Below, in pieces: positions 55,609 to 64,000 of a DNA stretch of 64,000 nt. The notes below the pieces were generated by a model. That model searched no databases and was not told where the DNA came from. It was given only the letters and a program-made list of their open reading frames with translations. The stretch comes from Adiantum capillus-veneris (taxonomy: Eukaryota; Streptophyta; Polypodiopsida; Polypodiales; Pteridaceae). Made by a program: the position numbers and the translations under genes. Each line of letters opens with the position of its first letter. Position 1 is the stretch's first letter. The stretch is taken from the NCBI GenBank assembly GCA_014529385.2, contig CM043953.1:71583372-71647371 (forward strand), in the 5' to 3' direction.

Positions 55609-58600
55609 ATGGCTGACAATATTAAAGAGAGTGAAATTAATGTTGATAACTTTGATTTTGCTCATGAGCAAGCTACTAATGATGCTTCAATGCTTGTTAA
55701 TTATCTTGTTTCTAGGCTTCAACAAGCCATGGGCAATCCATCTCTCCAAAGTGAAGTGCAACGGCAGCTCCGTGCTCACGGGATTCTCCAAGCTCATCAC
55801 CATGACGAGAGAACACCTAGGAAGCCTCCTTGTGAGACTACCAAAAGAGGTCTCTCTCCGATTCGGGAAGAAGAAGCGAATCCATATGAAGGGCTCAAGA
55901 ACTTACCTCTTGATGATGCATCTCCTTCCCAAAGGAGAACTCAAGAGCCTCCACCGAAGGAACGAGAAAGAAGCGAGTCTCCCGCCACCTCGGCGGAGAT
56001 GGCTCCACGAAGACGGCGGGCTAAACGCTCTCCATCTCCACCAAAGCGGAGAAGACCATCACACTCTTCTCCACGCCATAATTCAAAGAGGGATGATAAA
56101 AAGCAAGAGAAGAAAAAGGCGAGAAAGAGGACACCCTCTTCTCCATCTTCTTCATCCTCTTCCTCTTATGAAAGCTATGGTGAAGACGACAAAGATCAAG
56201 ACAAGAAAAAGGCGAGAAAGAGGTCACCCTCTTCTCCACCTTCTTCAAATTCTTCATCTTCTGAAGAAAGTGATGGTGCAACTTTTGAACCATCAAAAAG
56301 AAGAGGCCATAGGAAATCCTATGCCGCATGGAAGAGGTCGTCCAAGCTGAAGAAATTCAAAGAGGGAGGGAAGAGCATCTCTTTCCTTACCTATGATGGC
56401 ACCTTCGGTGCTACAGACAAAGTTTTGGCCTTTATCCAGCAATTCGATGCGGCGTTTGGAGATGAGGGCTTCACGGAGTCCTCTAAGCTACGCCATGTAG
56501 CTATGCACTTTCAAAAGTCCGCCAGACAATGGTGGTCTAGCCTACGAGCCAACGGTGAAGCTCCACGAACATGGAAGGCTTTAAGAGCTTCCATTATGAA
56601 GCAGTTTTTGGCCACCGATGCCAAAGACAAAGTACTCACCGAATGGCGAAGCTTAAAGCTCTCTCCCAATGAATCCATCCACAAATATGTAGACAAGTTT
56701 TGGGACCTACAACTCAAAGCCACTGTCTTCAAAAAGTTGGATTTTGGAGAGCAAAAGCAACAATTTTGTGCGGGCTTAACCGAAGAAATGGCGGAGTATG
56801 TCAACTCCCAAAGGCCACGTACCATATCGGCGGTAATACACCATACTATGGTGGCCTCGCGAATCAATTTCCAAACGGGGGGTAAAAGAAATAATAAGCC
56901 CCCGGAAAACAAGGGTTCCAATGAGCCTAAGGGGAAGGACAATGTCCAAAAGTCTCCTAAGGGCAATTCCAACAAAGCTAAAGAGAAGGGAGTTTACAAA
57001 GGAAAGAATAAACTCTCTCCTGAAGAGCTTGAGCGTTATCGTAAAGATAACCGGTGTTTCAAGTGCGGCGAACAAGGGCATGCGTACCGCGCTTGTCCCC
57101 AAAAGAACAACCGCCAAGATCCTCCTAGAGCTTCTTTGGTTGAAATCCAAGAGGAGGAGATTCACCAAACTCACCACAAAGGATCTCCTCTATGCCATGC
57201 TTGGGGAAAGGTAAGAGAACATGATGCTTTTATTCTCTTTGACCCTGGTTCTACTCACAATTTTATATCTATGGAGTTAGCCACCAAGCTAGGCATACAA
57301 TCCTACGAGATGGGAGATATCCTACCCGCAGACAGTGCCTTCAAGGGGCAAGAAGCTTCAGTCACTCCCTTAATCGGGAAATTGAGGCTTCATGTCCAAG
57401 GCTATGTGGACAAAGAGGACTTCTTTATCTCTCCTCTCAAGCATGAGGATGTAATCCTAGGGGCACCATGGTTTGACCGTCTGGCTGCCCATGTTAAATT
57501 TCCTGAAAGGAGAATCTCCTTTAAGTTCAGGGAAAAGGACATGTATATAGATGCTAGGGAGATGGGTAACACCATCCCCATTGTACATACACCAGCTTTC
57601 AACAAGTCAATAAAGAGCTCTATTTCCGTGTACATGATTTTTGTTAAAGATTCTCAAAATGAACCTAATGCTTTAGCAAAAGAAAATAAAAGCAACCAAA
57701 AGGAATTAGAGTTATCCAATTTTCTCAAGGGGTTTCAAGATGTCTTTATTGACGACATCCCTTGTGAGCTACCTCCTAAACGAGGTAATGACGACCATGC
57801 AATTGAACTTCTTCCAGGAAGTTCACCGCCTAACAAACCTCCTTATAGAGTTTCTCAAGCTCAACAAGAGGAGATTATGCGGCAAGTGCATGAGTTAATT
57901 GAGAAGGGCATGGTTAGGCCTAGCTCATCTCCATTTTGCTCACCTGTGCTATTAGTGCAAAAGAAAGACGGCACATATCGTATGTGTGTCGACTATAGAG
58001 CACTAAATAGGATCACTATCAAGAATAGGTTTCCCGTTCCACGGGTAGAAGACCTATTTGATAAGCTACAAGGATCGACCTACTTCAGTAGGATTGACCT
58101 AAAAAGTGGCTATCATCAAATAAGGATAGTTGATCAAGACATTGTAAAGACCGCATTTCGTACTACATTTGGTCTTTACGAATACATTGTCATGCCTTTT
58201 GGCTTGACTAATGCACCAGCCACATTTAACCGCTTGATGGAGAAGCTGTTCAGACCTCATCGAACCTTCACTGGAGTGTTCTTTGATGATATTATCATCT
58301 ACTCTAATTCATTAGAGGAACACAAGCAACACCTCCAGGTAATATTTCAAGTTTTAAGAGAGAATAAACTTTATGTTAATCGAAAGAAAAGTGAATTTTT
58401 CTTGCAAGAGATTCAATATTTAGGTCACATTATCTCTCAAGATGGAATCCAAATGGATCCATCCAAGTTAGAGGTAATAAAAGGATGGCCTAAACCAAGG
58501 AATCTTCATGAACTAAGAAGCTTTATAGGTATGTGTGCATACTATAGACGCTTCATAGAAAAGTTCTCACAAATTGCGGGACCATTACATGACCTAACAA

Positions 58601-60558
58601 AGAAAAATGTTAGGTATACGTGGTCTGCTAAGGAGAACAATGCTTTCGAAAAGCTTAAAGAAAAGCTTATCTCTCAACCTGTGCTTACACTACCGGATCT
58701 CTCAAAACCATTTGAGGTCCAATGTGATGCTTGTGGTGATTGCCTTGGGGCTGTTCTGCTCCAAGAAGGGCACGCCATAGGCTATGAGAGTCGAAGGCTC
58801 GACCCTGTTGAGCAAGCTCTAGGCATATACGAAAAAGAACTCCTTGCAGTTCTACATGCCTTAGACTCATGGAAGCACTATTTATTGGGGACTCCTTTCA
58901 TTCTGCGAACGGATCACCAAAGTCTTAAGTACTTCATGACGCAGACCAAGCTCTCCGACAAACAAATGAGGTGGGCAAATTTCCTTTCGCAATTTCATTT
59001 TCATATTGCTCACATTGCTGGCAAGCATAATCAAGTAGCCGATGCACTCTCAAGACGACCGAGAGTGAATGCGGTTTCCATAGCAACTCACAATGATCTA
59101 TCTTTAATGATAGATGAGTATGCTATTGATCCCGATTTTAGAGATGTGATTTCAGCCCTTGCATTAGGGAAGAAAGAAGAACCATTTACTTTACAAGATG
59201 GTTATCTTCTCTATGGCAATAGACTATGCGTTACTAACTCACTACGTGAGACAATAATGTATGAATCTCATGCTCCCCCATATGCTAGGCATAGAGGGAT
59301 TCAGTCTACCCTAAAGGGAATTGAAACATATTTCTATTGGCCTACCATGAAAGTGAACATACATGAGTATGTTTCCAAATGTGTGGTATGTCAAAAGACA
59401 AAATTTGATAGAGGGAAGCAACTTGGATTGCTTCAACCCTTGCCAATCCCTAATTCACCGTGGGAGAGCATATCCATGGATTTTATCTTTGGATTGCCTA
59501 AGTCTATCCATGGGAATACGGGAATATGGACGATAGTAGACAGGTTCAGTAAACAAGCTCATTTTATACCTGTCAAAAAGACTATCAAAGCCCATCAAAT
59601 GGCAACCCTCTTCATTTCACAAATTTTCAAGTACCATGGCTTGCCAATGTCCATAGTGTCGGATAGAGATCCTAGAATGACCAGTAATTTCTGGAAGGGT
59701 CTCTTTGAGAATTTAGGAACAAGGCTAAACTTCTCTTCGGCCTATCATCCACAAACTGATGGCCAAAGTGAAATAGCTAACCTAACTATTCTCGATCTAC
59801 TAAAAGCCTATGTAACGGAAGTAGATCAAAGATCCCAATGGGAGAAGTACTTACCCTTAGTAGAGTATGCTTACAATAACACTGTACATACTTCTACAGG
59901 AAAAGCACCTTTCGAGGTAATTGAGGGAAGATCAAAAAGTCCCTTGCTACTTAAGGTACATGGGAAGATCTTCGCTGCAGATGAGTATAGCCGAGACCTA
60001 CAAGAATCTTTCCAAAAGATTAAGGATGCTATCTCTATCTCACAGCAAAGGCAAAAGGCTGCTGCTGACAAGCACAGAAGAGCCCAAGCCTTTAAAGAAA
60101 ACGATTGGGTCTTGTTAAAGTTTCCCAAGGCTCGATTAAGGCACACTACGGGCAAGAATCCTACGGGCCACCAAAAGTACTATGCTAAACTAGCAAAAAG
60201 GTACTATGGTCCCTTCCAGATTCTTAGGCCAATCAATGAGATGGCCTATCAACTTAAGTTGCCCAATCATTGGCTCATACACAATGCTTTTCATGTGAGC
60301 CTCTTAAAGCCTTACAAAGGAGAGCCACCTCAAGAACCAACTATTGAAGACCCACCGGAGATCGAGGACCACGAGGAGGTGCTGCAGCCCGAGTCCATTC
60401 TCCGACATGAAGACAAGGTATTAAGAGGCGGTAAGACTATCAGACGATATCTTATTAAGTTTAAGAATTATCCTTTTGAAGATGCTAGATGGATGCAAGG
60501 CATACAATTAAAGGATAACCTAAACCTTGTCAATGCTTACAATGCTTCCCAAGAGTAA
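55609..60558 (+). CDS. gag-pol: Gypsy-2 Gag-Pol polyprotein, 1649 aa, intact
   Basis: One uninterrupted frame encodes all functions. Gag contains an Arg/Ser/Lys-rich RS-like region (about residues 124-238), the WW Gag core (about 300) and a CCHC knuckle CFKCGEQGHAYRAC (483-496). The protease active site is FDPGSTHNF with D545; DPG replaces the usual D-S/T-G. RT has the catalytic FFDD (D893, D894). RNase H has D1040, E1077 and D1102. Integrase has a zinc region (H1221 to C1258-X2-C1261) and a D1291, D1352, E1388 core with 35-residue spacing. The tail (about 1596-1630: LRGGKTIRRYLIKFKNYPFEDARW) resembles a chromodomain, which steers integration to marked chromatin. Start ATG 55609 is supported by the homologous Gypsy-1 start. 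Pol is made without a visible frameshift, so Gag excess must come from processing or RNA-level control. Confidence 0.96.
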   Translation: MADNIKESEINVDNFDFAHEQATNDASMLVNYLVSRLQQAMGNPSLQSEVQRQLRAHGILQAHHHDERTPRKPPCETTKRGLSPIREEEANPYEGLKNLPLDDASPSQRRTQEPPPKERERSESPATSAEMAPRRRRAKRSPSPPKRRRPSHSSPRHNSKRDDKKQEKKKARKRTPSSPSSSSSSSYESYGEDDKDQDKKKARKRSPSSPPSSNSSSSEESDGATFEPSKRRGHRKSYAAWKRSSKLKKFKEGGKSISFLTYDGTFGATDKVLAFIQQFDAAFGDEGFTESSKLRHVAMHFQKSARQWWSSLRANGEAPRTWKALRASIMKQFLATDAKDKVLTEWRSLKLSPNESIHKYVDKFWDLQLKATVFKKLDFGEQKQQFCAGLTEEMAEYVNSQRPRTISAVIHHTMVASRINFQTGGKRNNKPPENKGSNEPKGKDNVQKSPKGNSNKAKEKGVYKGKNKLSPEELERYRKDNRCFKCGEQGHAYRACPQKNNRQDPPRASLVEIQEEEIHQTHHKGSPLCHAWGKVREHDAFILFDPGSTHNFISMELATKLGIQSYEMGDILPADSAFKGQEASVTPLIGKLRLHVQGYVDKEDFFISPLKHEDVILGAPWFDRLAAHVKFPERRISFKFREKDMYIDAREMGNTIPIVHTPAFNKSIKSSISVYMIFVKDSQNEPNALAKENKSNQKELELSNFLKGFQDVFIDDIPCELPPKRGNDDHAIELLPGSSPPNKPPYRVSQAQQEEIMRQVHELIEKGMVRPSSSPFCSPVLLVQKKDGTYRMCVDYRALNRITIKNRFPVPRVEDLFDKLQGSTYFSRIDLKSGYHQIRIVDQDIVKTAFRTTFGLYEYIVMPFGLTNAPATFNRLMEKLFRPHRTFTGVFFDDIIIYSNSLEEHKQHLQVIFQVLRENKLYVNRKKSEFFLQEIQYLGHIISQDGIQMDPSKLEVIKGWPKPRNLHELRSFIGMCAYYRRFIEKFSQIAGPLHDLTKKNVRYTWSAKENNAFEKLKEKLISQPVLTLPDLSKPFEVQCDACGDCLGAVLLQEGHAIGYESRRLDPVEQALGIYEKELLAVLHALDSWKHYLLGTPFILRTDHQSLKYFMTQTKLSDKQMRWANFLSQFHFHIAHIAGKHNQVADALSRRPRVNAVSIATHNDLSLMIDEYAIDPDFRDVISALALGKKEEPFTLQDGYLLYGNRLCVTNSLRETIMYESHAPPYARHRGIQSTLKGIETYFYWPTMKVNIHEYVSKCVVCQKTKFDRGKQLGLLQPLPIPNSPWESISMDFIFGLPKSIHGNTGIWTIVDRFSKQAHFIPVKKTIKAHQMATLFISQIFKYHGLPMSIVSDRDPRMTSNFWKGLFENLGTRLNFSSAYHPQTDGQSEIANLTILDLLKAYVTEVDQRSQWEKYLPLVEYAYNNTVHTSTGKAPFEVIEGRSKSPLLLKVHGKIFAADEYSRDLQESFQKIKDAISISQQRQKAAADKHRRAQAFKENDWVLLKFPKARLRHTTGKNPTGHQKYYAKLAKRYYGPFQILRPINEMAYQLKLPNHWLIHNAFHVSLLKPYKGEPPQEPTIEDPPEIEDHEEVLQPESILRHEDKVLRGGKTIRRYLIKFKNYPFEDARWMQGIQLKDNLNLVNAYNASQE

Positions 60559-60901
60559 GCAAATGTACAAAATGTTAAAAATGAACAAAAATTTTTGTCT
60601 TATAAGACTCCTTTTTCTTTATTTGTGCACAAAAATGAAGTAGTATGCATGCTTAGATCAAGTTTGCGGAGACGACATCTCCCAAACACCAAGTAGAGCT
60701 TGTCACTCTACTATGGAAGACTGATAGGACTAATGTGCAGACATGCTTGCGGCAGCCTCAGGCTCTCAAGCGCCAAATGGACTAGTCATCCATTATGGAA
60801 TGATGTCGTAGGGTAACATAGGGATCCTCTACCCGCTAAGAAAAGGACTCATGCATATGCTTTATCTTCTCTACACCATAGTCGAGGACGACTATGATTT
60901 C
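60559..60901 (+). other. Gypsy-2 3' untranslated spacer
   Basis: Non-coding sequence between the Gag-Pol stop and the PPT; conserved in reverse in Gypsy-1 (14131-14465). No further gene was seen. Confidence 0.8.
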
Positions 60902-60914
60902 AAGAGAGAGGTAA
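60902..60914 (+). promoter_or_regulatory. Gypsy-2 polypurine tract
   Basis: AAGAGAGAGG, then TAA, lies directly before the 3' LTR. The same tract is found in reverse at 14119-14130 next to the Gypsy-1 3' LTR. Confidence 0.75.
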
Positions 60915-62505
60915 TGTCATAATAATCAATATCTAATTCTCCTAAATGATTTTCTCATATTAAACTGATCATTTAATGTGGGGAAGTGCCAAGGGAGAAA
61001 AAGCTAGAATATTGGTTAAGTTAGCAGACCGGCCACAGTAGGGATCCAAAGGAGGGAAAATAGGGATCCAAAGGGGGGGCCATCTGCAAAAGAGCCATGT
61101 GAAACAATGGGCCAAAAAGACCCTAAGGTTCAGCCCATTAAGACTTCCAAAATGCTAAGGTTCCAAAATTCAAAGGTTGTGTCCAAAGGTCAACCCTAGG
61201 GAAAATTGGATGCTTAGTGTGTGCCCTAAAAGTCTTGGCATATCCCTACATGGGAGGGGGCGAGCCCCAAAGCTAGGGGATGAGAGAGAAAGCCACACAC
61301 ACACACACAGGCTCCCTTTACACAAAGGGAATGAGGGACACATGTCAGCTCCCTAGGCCAGATGCCCACAAGGTGTGCCCAATTCCTATTGGAAGACCCT
61401 TGAAGTGGACCAATGAGAATTAAGCTAGAGTAAATCTAGTTTAATTAATTTAAAAACATTTAATAAAAGAAACCAATAAGAATTAAGTGTCCTAGAAGAC
61501 TATTGGGCAGTCTCTCAAGGGGTCCAATGAGCATTCAGGAGCCCCATGGCTTGCCCGATTCCTATTGGCCAGGAGGCAAAGGGGTCCAATGAGAGTTTAG
61601 TTTAATTATTTAATTACCTAAAGCTCTCACAAAAGGGGAAAGGGGGACACATGTCTGAAGGCTATCACTTATGTTGCTTAATCCCTATTGGCTTGACCTG
61701 GGGAGGTCCAATGAGGCAAAAGCCAGACTTATTTAGCAGCTAGGGCTCACCCAAGAGAGGGGGGGGGGCTGATTTTTGTTTGGCATTGACACACACACTC
61801 TCACACTTGACCATGTGTGAAGGGAAAATACTCTATCTCCTCCCAAGCTTTAATGGAGAACTCATCACCTACTCCAAGCTTGTGAGATAGAAGCCTACAT
61901 CAACACTCTCTTGGCATGTGGATGCAAATCCAACCAAGAGCCAAGCTTCAATGCATGCTCATCTTCTCTACCAAGCTAATTACTAAGCTAAGCTATGCTA
62001 ATATGAGTGATTATGTGAGGAGATGTACTTCTTTCTCGTAAGATACTTCTTTTTCCTCTCAATCTACTCTCATACCCTGCTAGCTCTCACCATCTTCGAA
62101 GGTGTGTGAGGTCTTGGGTCTGAGAACGGGGATAATTCAAGTTGTGTTTGATTAAGTGTTTTGCTTGGTGTATGAAGCTTCCATCTTCATTGCACTAGCT
62201 AGTCTTGAAGGAACACAAAGAATTGTATTGTACAATGTCTCTCTTGATGGGAGAAACCATAATACAAAGCCTTTTGGAGGGGGGACCGGCTCCATGCAAA
62301 TCCGGTCCTCAACTGTTGTCAATAGCTTAATTTCTCTCTCTTTTGAAAGTATTGTCGATGCTATCTAACTAGGTGTTATGCTTTTTGTTGCTCTCTCCAC
62401 CCAAGCACTCTTGTAAATCTCATTAGGAATCAACTCTAATGAAATGCCCACTATGTTCATGCTAAATTCCGCTACACAAAAGATTTTAGGCCATTAAATG
62501 TTACA
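60915..62505 (+). repeat. Gypsy-2 3' LTR (1591 bp)
   Basis: Same length and ends as the 5' LTR, four substitutions apart; followed by TSD TCTTA. Confidence 0.97.
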
Positions 62506-63395
62506 TCTTATGGCCCTAAGGCCACATGATGCTATATACCCATTATGAGACAACTATATATAGTGTCCTATGGCCCTCAGGCCATAGGATGTATATTTAC
62601 TCAACAAAAAACCCTTGCATAGAACATCATATGGACTAAAGGCCATATGATTTATATATACTCAACACAAAACACCTACATAAAGCATGGCCATATGATT
62701 TATATATGTTAACACTTACATAAAGCATCTTATGGCCCTAAGGCCATAGGATGTATACATACTCTATCATGAATCACCTACGTATAGAATCCTATGGCCT
62801 AGGATGTGTACATATGCATCGTGAAACACCTACATATAGAATCCTATGGACCTAAGTCCATAGTATTCTATATAGCCATCATGAAACAACCACATATAGT
62901 GCCCTATGGACCTGATTCCATAGGATGTATATTTACTCAACACAAAACACCTGCATAAAACATCATATGGACTAAAGGACATATGATTTATATTTACCCA
63001 ACACAAAACACCTACATAAAGAATCTTATGTCCCTAAGGCCATAGGATGTATACATATTCATCATGAGACACTTACATATAGAATCCTATGGCCTAGGAT
63101 GTGTACATATGCATCGTGAAACACCTACATATAAAATTGTATGGCCCTAAGTCCATAGGATTCTATATACCCATAATGAAACAACCACATATAGTGCCCT
63201 ATGGACCTAATTCCATAGTATGTATATATACTCATCATGACACAATCACATGTAGTGCCCTATGGCCATAGGGATGTATATTTACTCAACACAAAACACC
63301 TACATAAATCATCATATGATCCTAAGTCCATAGGATGTATACATACTAATCATTAAACACCTACGTGTAGTACCCTATGGCCTAGGGCCATACGG
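62506..63395. repeat. Palindromic tandem repeat array, right part
   Basis: About fifteen more units of the CCTATGGCC...GGCCATAGG palindrome with 55-65 bp spacing. They include more variable ones (CCTATGGAC...GTCCATAG; CATATGGACTAAAGGCCATATG). Many base changes are compensated on both palindrome arms, so the inverted symmetry is kept. The array stops where an LTR begins at 63396. Confidence 0.88.
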
Positions 63396-63608
63396 TGTTG
63401 TTGAGCCAGCAGAGGATCACACCCACATTTTTGCTCACACTCATCATTTTTGTAACCATTGATTGTAATAAATGTCTTTCCGACATTGATTTTGAATTGA
63501 GCCATTCATTAAGTAACGGGACTCAATTGAGTTTCCAGCTTGTAATTCCGAAGTAATTTCACTTGCTGATGTAATTAGTTAGAGATGTTCTCACCTCCAA
63601 GGCTGAGG

Positions 63609-63615
63609 TATATAA
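63609..63615 (+). promoter_or_regulatory. Putative LTR TATA box
   Basis: TATATAA, followed by a leader holding the GA array; the solo LTR has TATATAT at the matching place. Confidence 0.6.
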
Positions 63616-63684
63616 GCCAAAGTTTTGTAACCTAAGGGATTGAGATTATTAATCAAAGTGAGTTTTTGAGCGCCGTGACTGTGT

Positions 63685-63686
<2 letters not shown>

Positions 63687-63751
<65 letters not shown>
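63687..63751. repeat. (GA)n microsatellite, 65 bp, in the LTR leader
   Basis: About 75 bp downstream of the putative TATA box, where the family's solo LTR has only GAGAGAGAG (18173-18181). Confidence 0.97.
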
Positions 63752-63753
<2 letters not shown>

Positions 63754-64000
63754 TTATCTACTTGCTACGCGAGCTACGGAGCAGCCATTGGAGAAGCGAC
63801 ACCGCCATTGTGTTAGCAACGGCGAGAGCTATGCACAGATACCAAGAGTGCGCGCTATCGGCTTCTATGTGTGGTAAGTTCCTACGAGCTTCGGTGTGAG
63901 TTTTCTTCCAACTCGTGTGTCGGAATAGAGCATGCAGCATATCTATAGAACCACAACGAGTAGAGCTACACATCAGTACCATCGGGGTCAAGTTTCGATC

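Larger units (their letters stand above)
53601..62505 (+). mobile_element. Gypsy-2: complete young Ty3/gypsy chromovirus-like element
   Basis: The 8905-bp element has 1591-bp LTRs (53601-55191, 60915-62505), TGT...ACA ends, PBS, one intact Gag-Pol frame and a PPT. The target-site duplication is TCTTA (53596-53600 and 62506-62510). I count four substitutions and no indels between the LTRs (0.25 per cent), so the insertion is recent. Every part needed for autonomous movement appears present. It interrupts the palindromic repeat array; Gypsy-1 is an older family member in the opposite orientation. Confidence 0.97.
63396..64000 (+). repeat. 5' part of an LTR, same family as the solo LTR in copia B
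   Basis: It starts TGTTGTTGAGCC after the palindromic array and runs past the window end. It shares with 17893-18817 the order TATA motif, TGAGCG(C/A) followed by a GA stretch, CTACGAGCTTC, GCAGCATATC and GAGTAGAGCTACACAT. The distance from LTR start to TATA is similar (about 213 versus 194 bp). From the solo LTR length it should end near 64.3 kb. Confidence 0.72.

Noticed and set aside
56021-56329. Minus-strand frames opposite the Gypsy-2 RS-like region
   Set aside because: Shadow of a low-complexity part of the real Gag-Pol frame.

Overview
This window looks like intergenic heterochromatin from a land plant with a large, transposon-rich genome. The support is: plant-type Ty3/gypsy chromovirus and Ty1/copia retrotransposons primed by initiator tRNA-Met (PBS TGGTATCAGAGC), a plant-style LINE with a zf-RVT domain and poly(A) tail, layered nesting, many long (GA/CT)n arrays, and no complete host gene. 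The style (long GA tracts, chromovirus and copia families) would fit a fern or lycophyte as well as a seed plant; I cannot fix the taxon from sequence alone.

Layout. 1-5.75 kb: a minus-strand gypsy element (G1) cut by the window edge with its 5' LTR at 3082-3629, sitting in an older relative (G2: gag remnant plus LTR 4565-5379), followed by an inverted LTR fragment (5395-5748). 6.28-8.24 kb: the 3' end of a LINE. 8.3-13.25 kb: anonymous DNA with microsatellites and small tandem duplications. 13.25-32.2 kb: a retrotransposon nest. A decayed minus-strand gypsy (Gypsy-1) was split by copia B (15930-22058, TSD ATTGT) and copia A (25935-31580, TSD GAGAA); copia B in turn holds a solo LTR (17893-18817, TSD GCAGT). 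33-35.5 kb: anonymous DNA with a 144-bp duplication. 35.56-39.47 kb: a second, LTR-less copia A relative. 39.47-50.4 kb: an ~800-bp inverted repeat flanking an FCP1/NIF-like phosphatase fragment, two tandem LINE-ORF1-like units and a degenerate copia C with an internal insert. 51.4-53.6 kb: a tandem duplication and then a palindromic tandem repeat. 53.6-62.5 kb: a complete young gypsy element (Gypsy-2, TSD TCTTA, 1591-bp LTRs differing at 4 sites, one uninterrupted 1649-aa Gag-Pol). It is inserted in the palindromic array, which resumes to about 63.395 kb. 63.396-64.0 kb: the start of an LTR of the same family as the solo LTR.

How the parts work together. Only Gypsy-2 appears able to encode everything needed for its own movement (Gag, protease, RT, RNase H, integrase, chromodomain-like tail, PBS, PPT, matched LTRs). 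Gypsy-1 and copia A, A', B and C carry stops, frameshifts and truncations. The relative order of insertion can be read from the nesting: Gypsy-1, then copia A and copia B, then the solo-LTR element inside copia B.

I did not find a convincing new molecular system such as a defence locus or biosynthetic cluster. The features most worth follow-up are the palindromic satellite-like array, the RS-like Gag of the gypsy family, the tandem ORF1-only non-LTR units, the long inverted repeat with gene fragments, and GA arrays that grew from short seeds inside LTRs.
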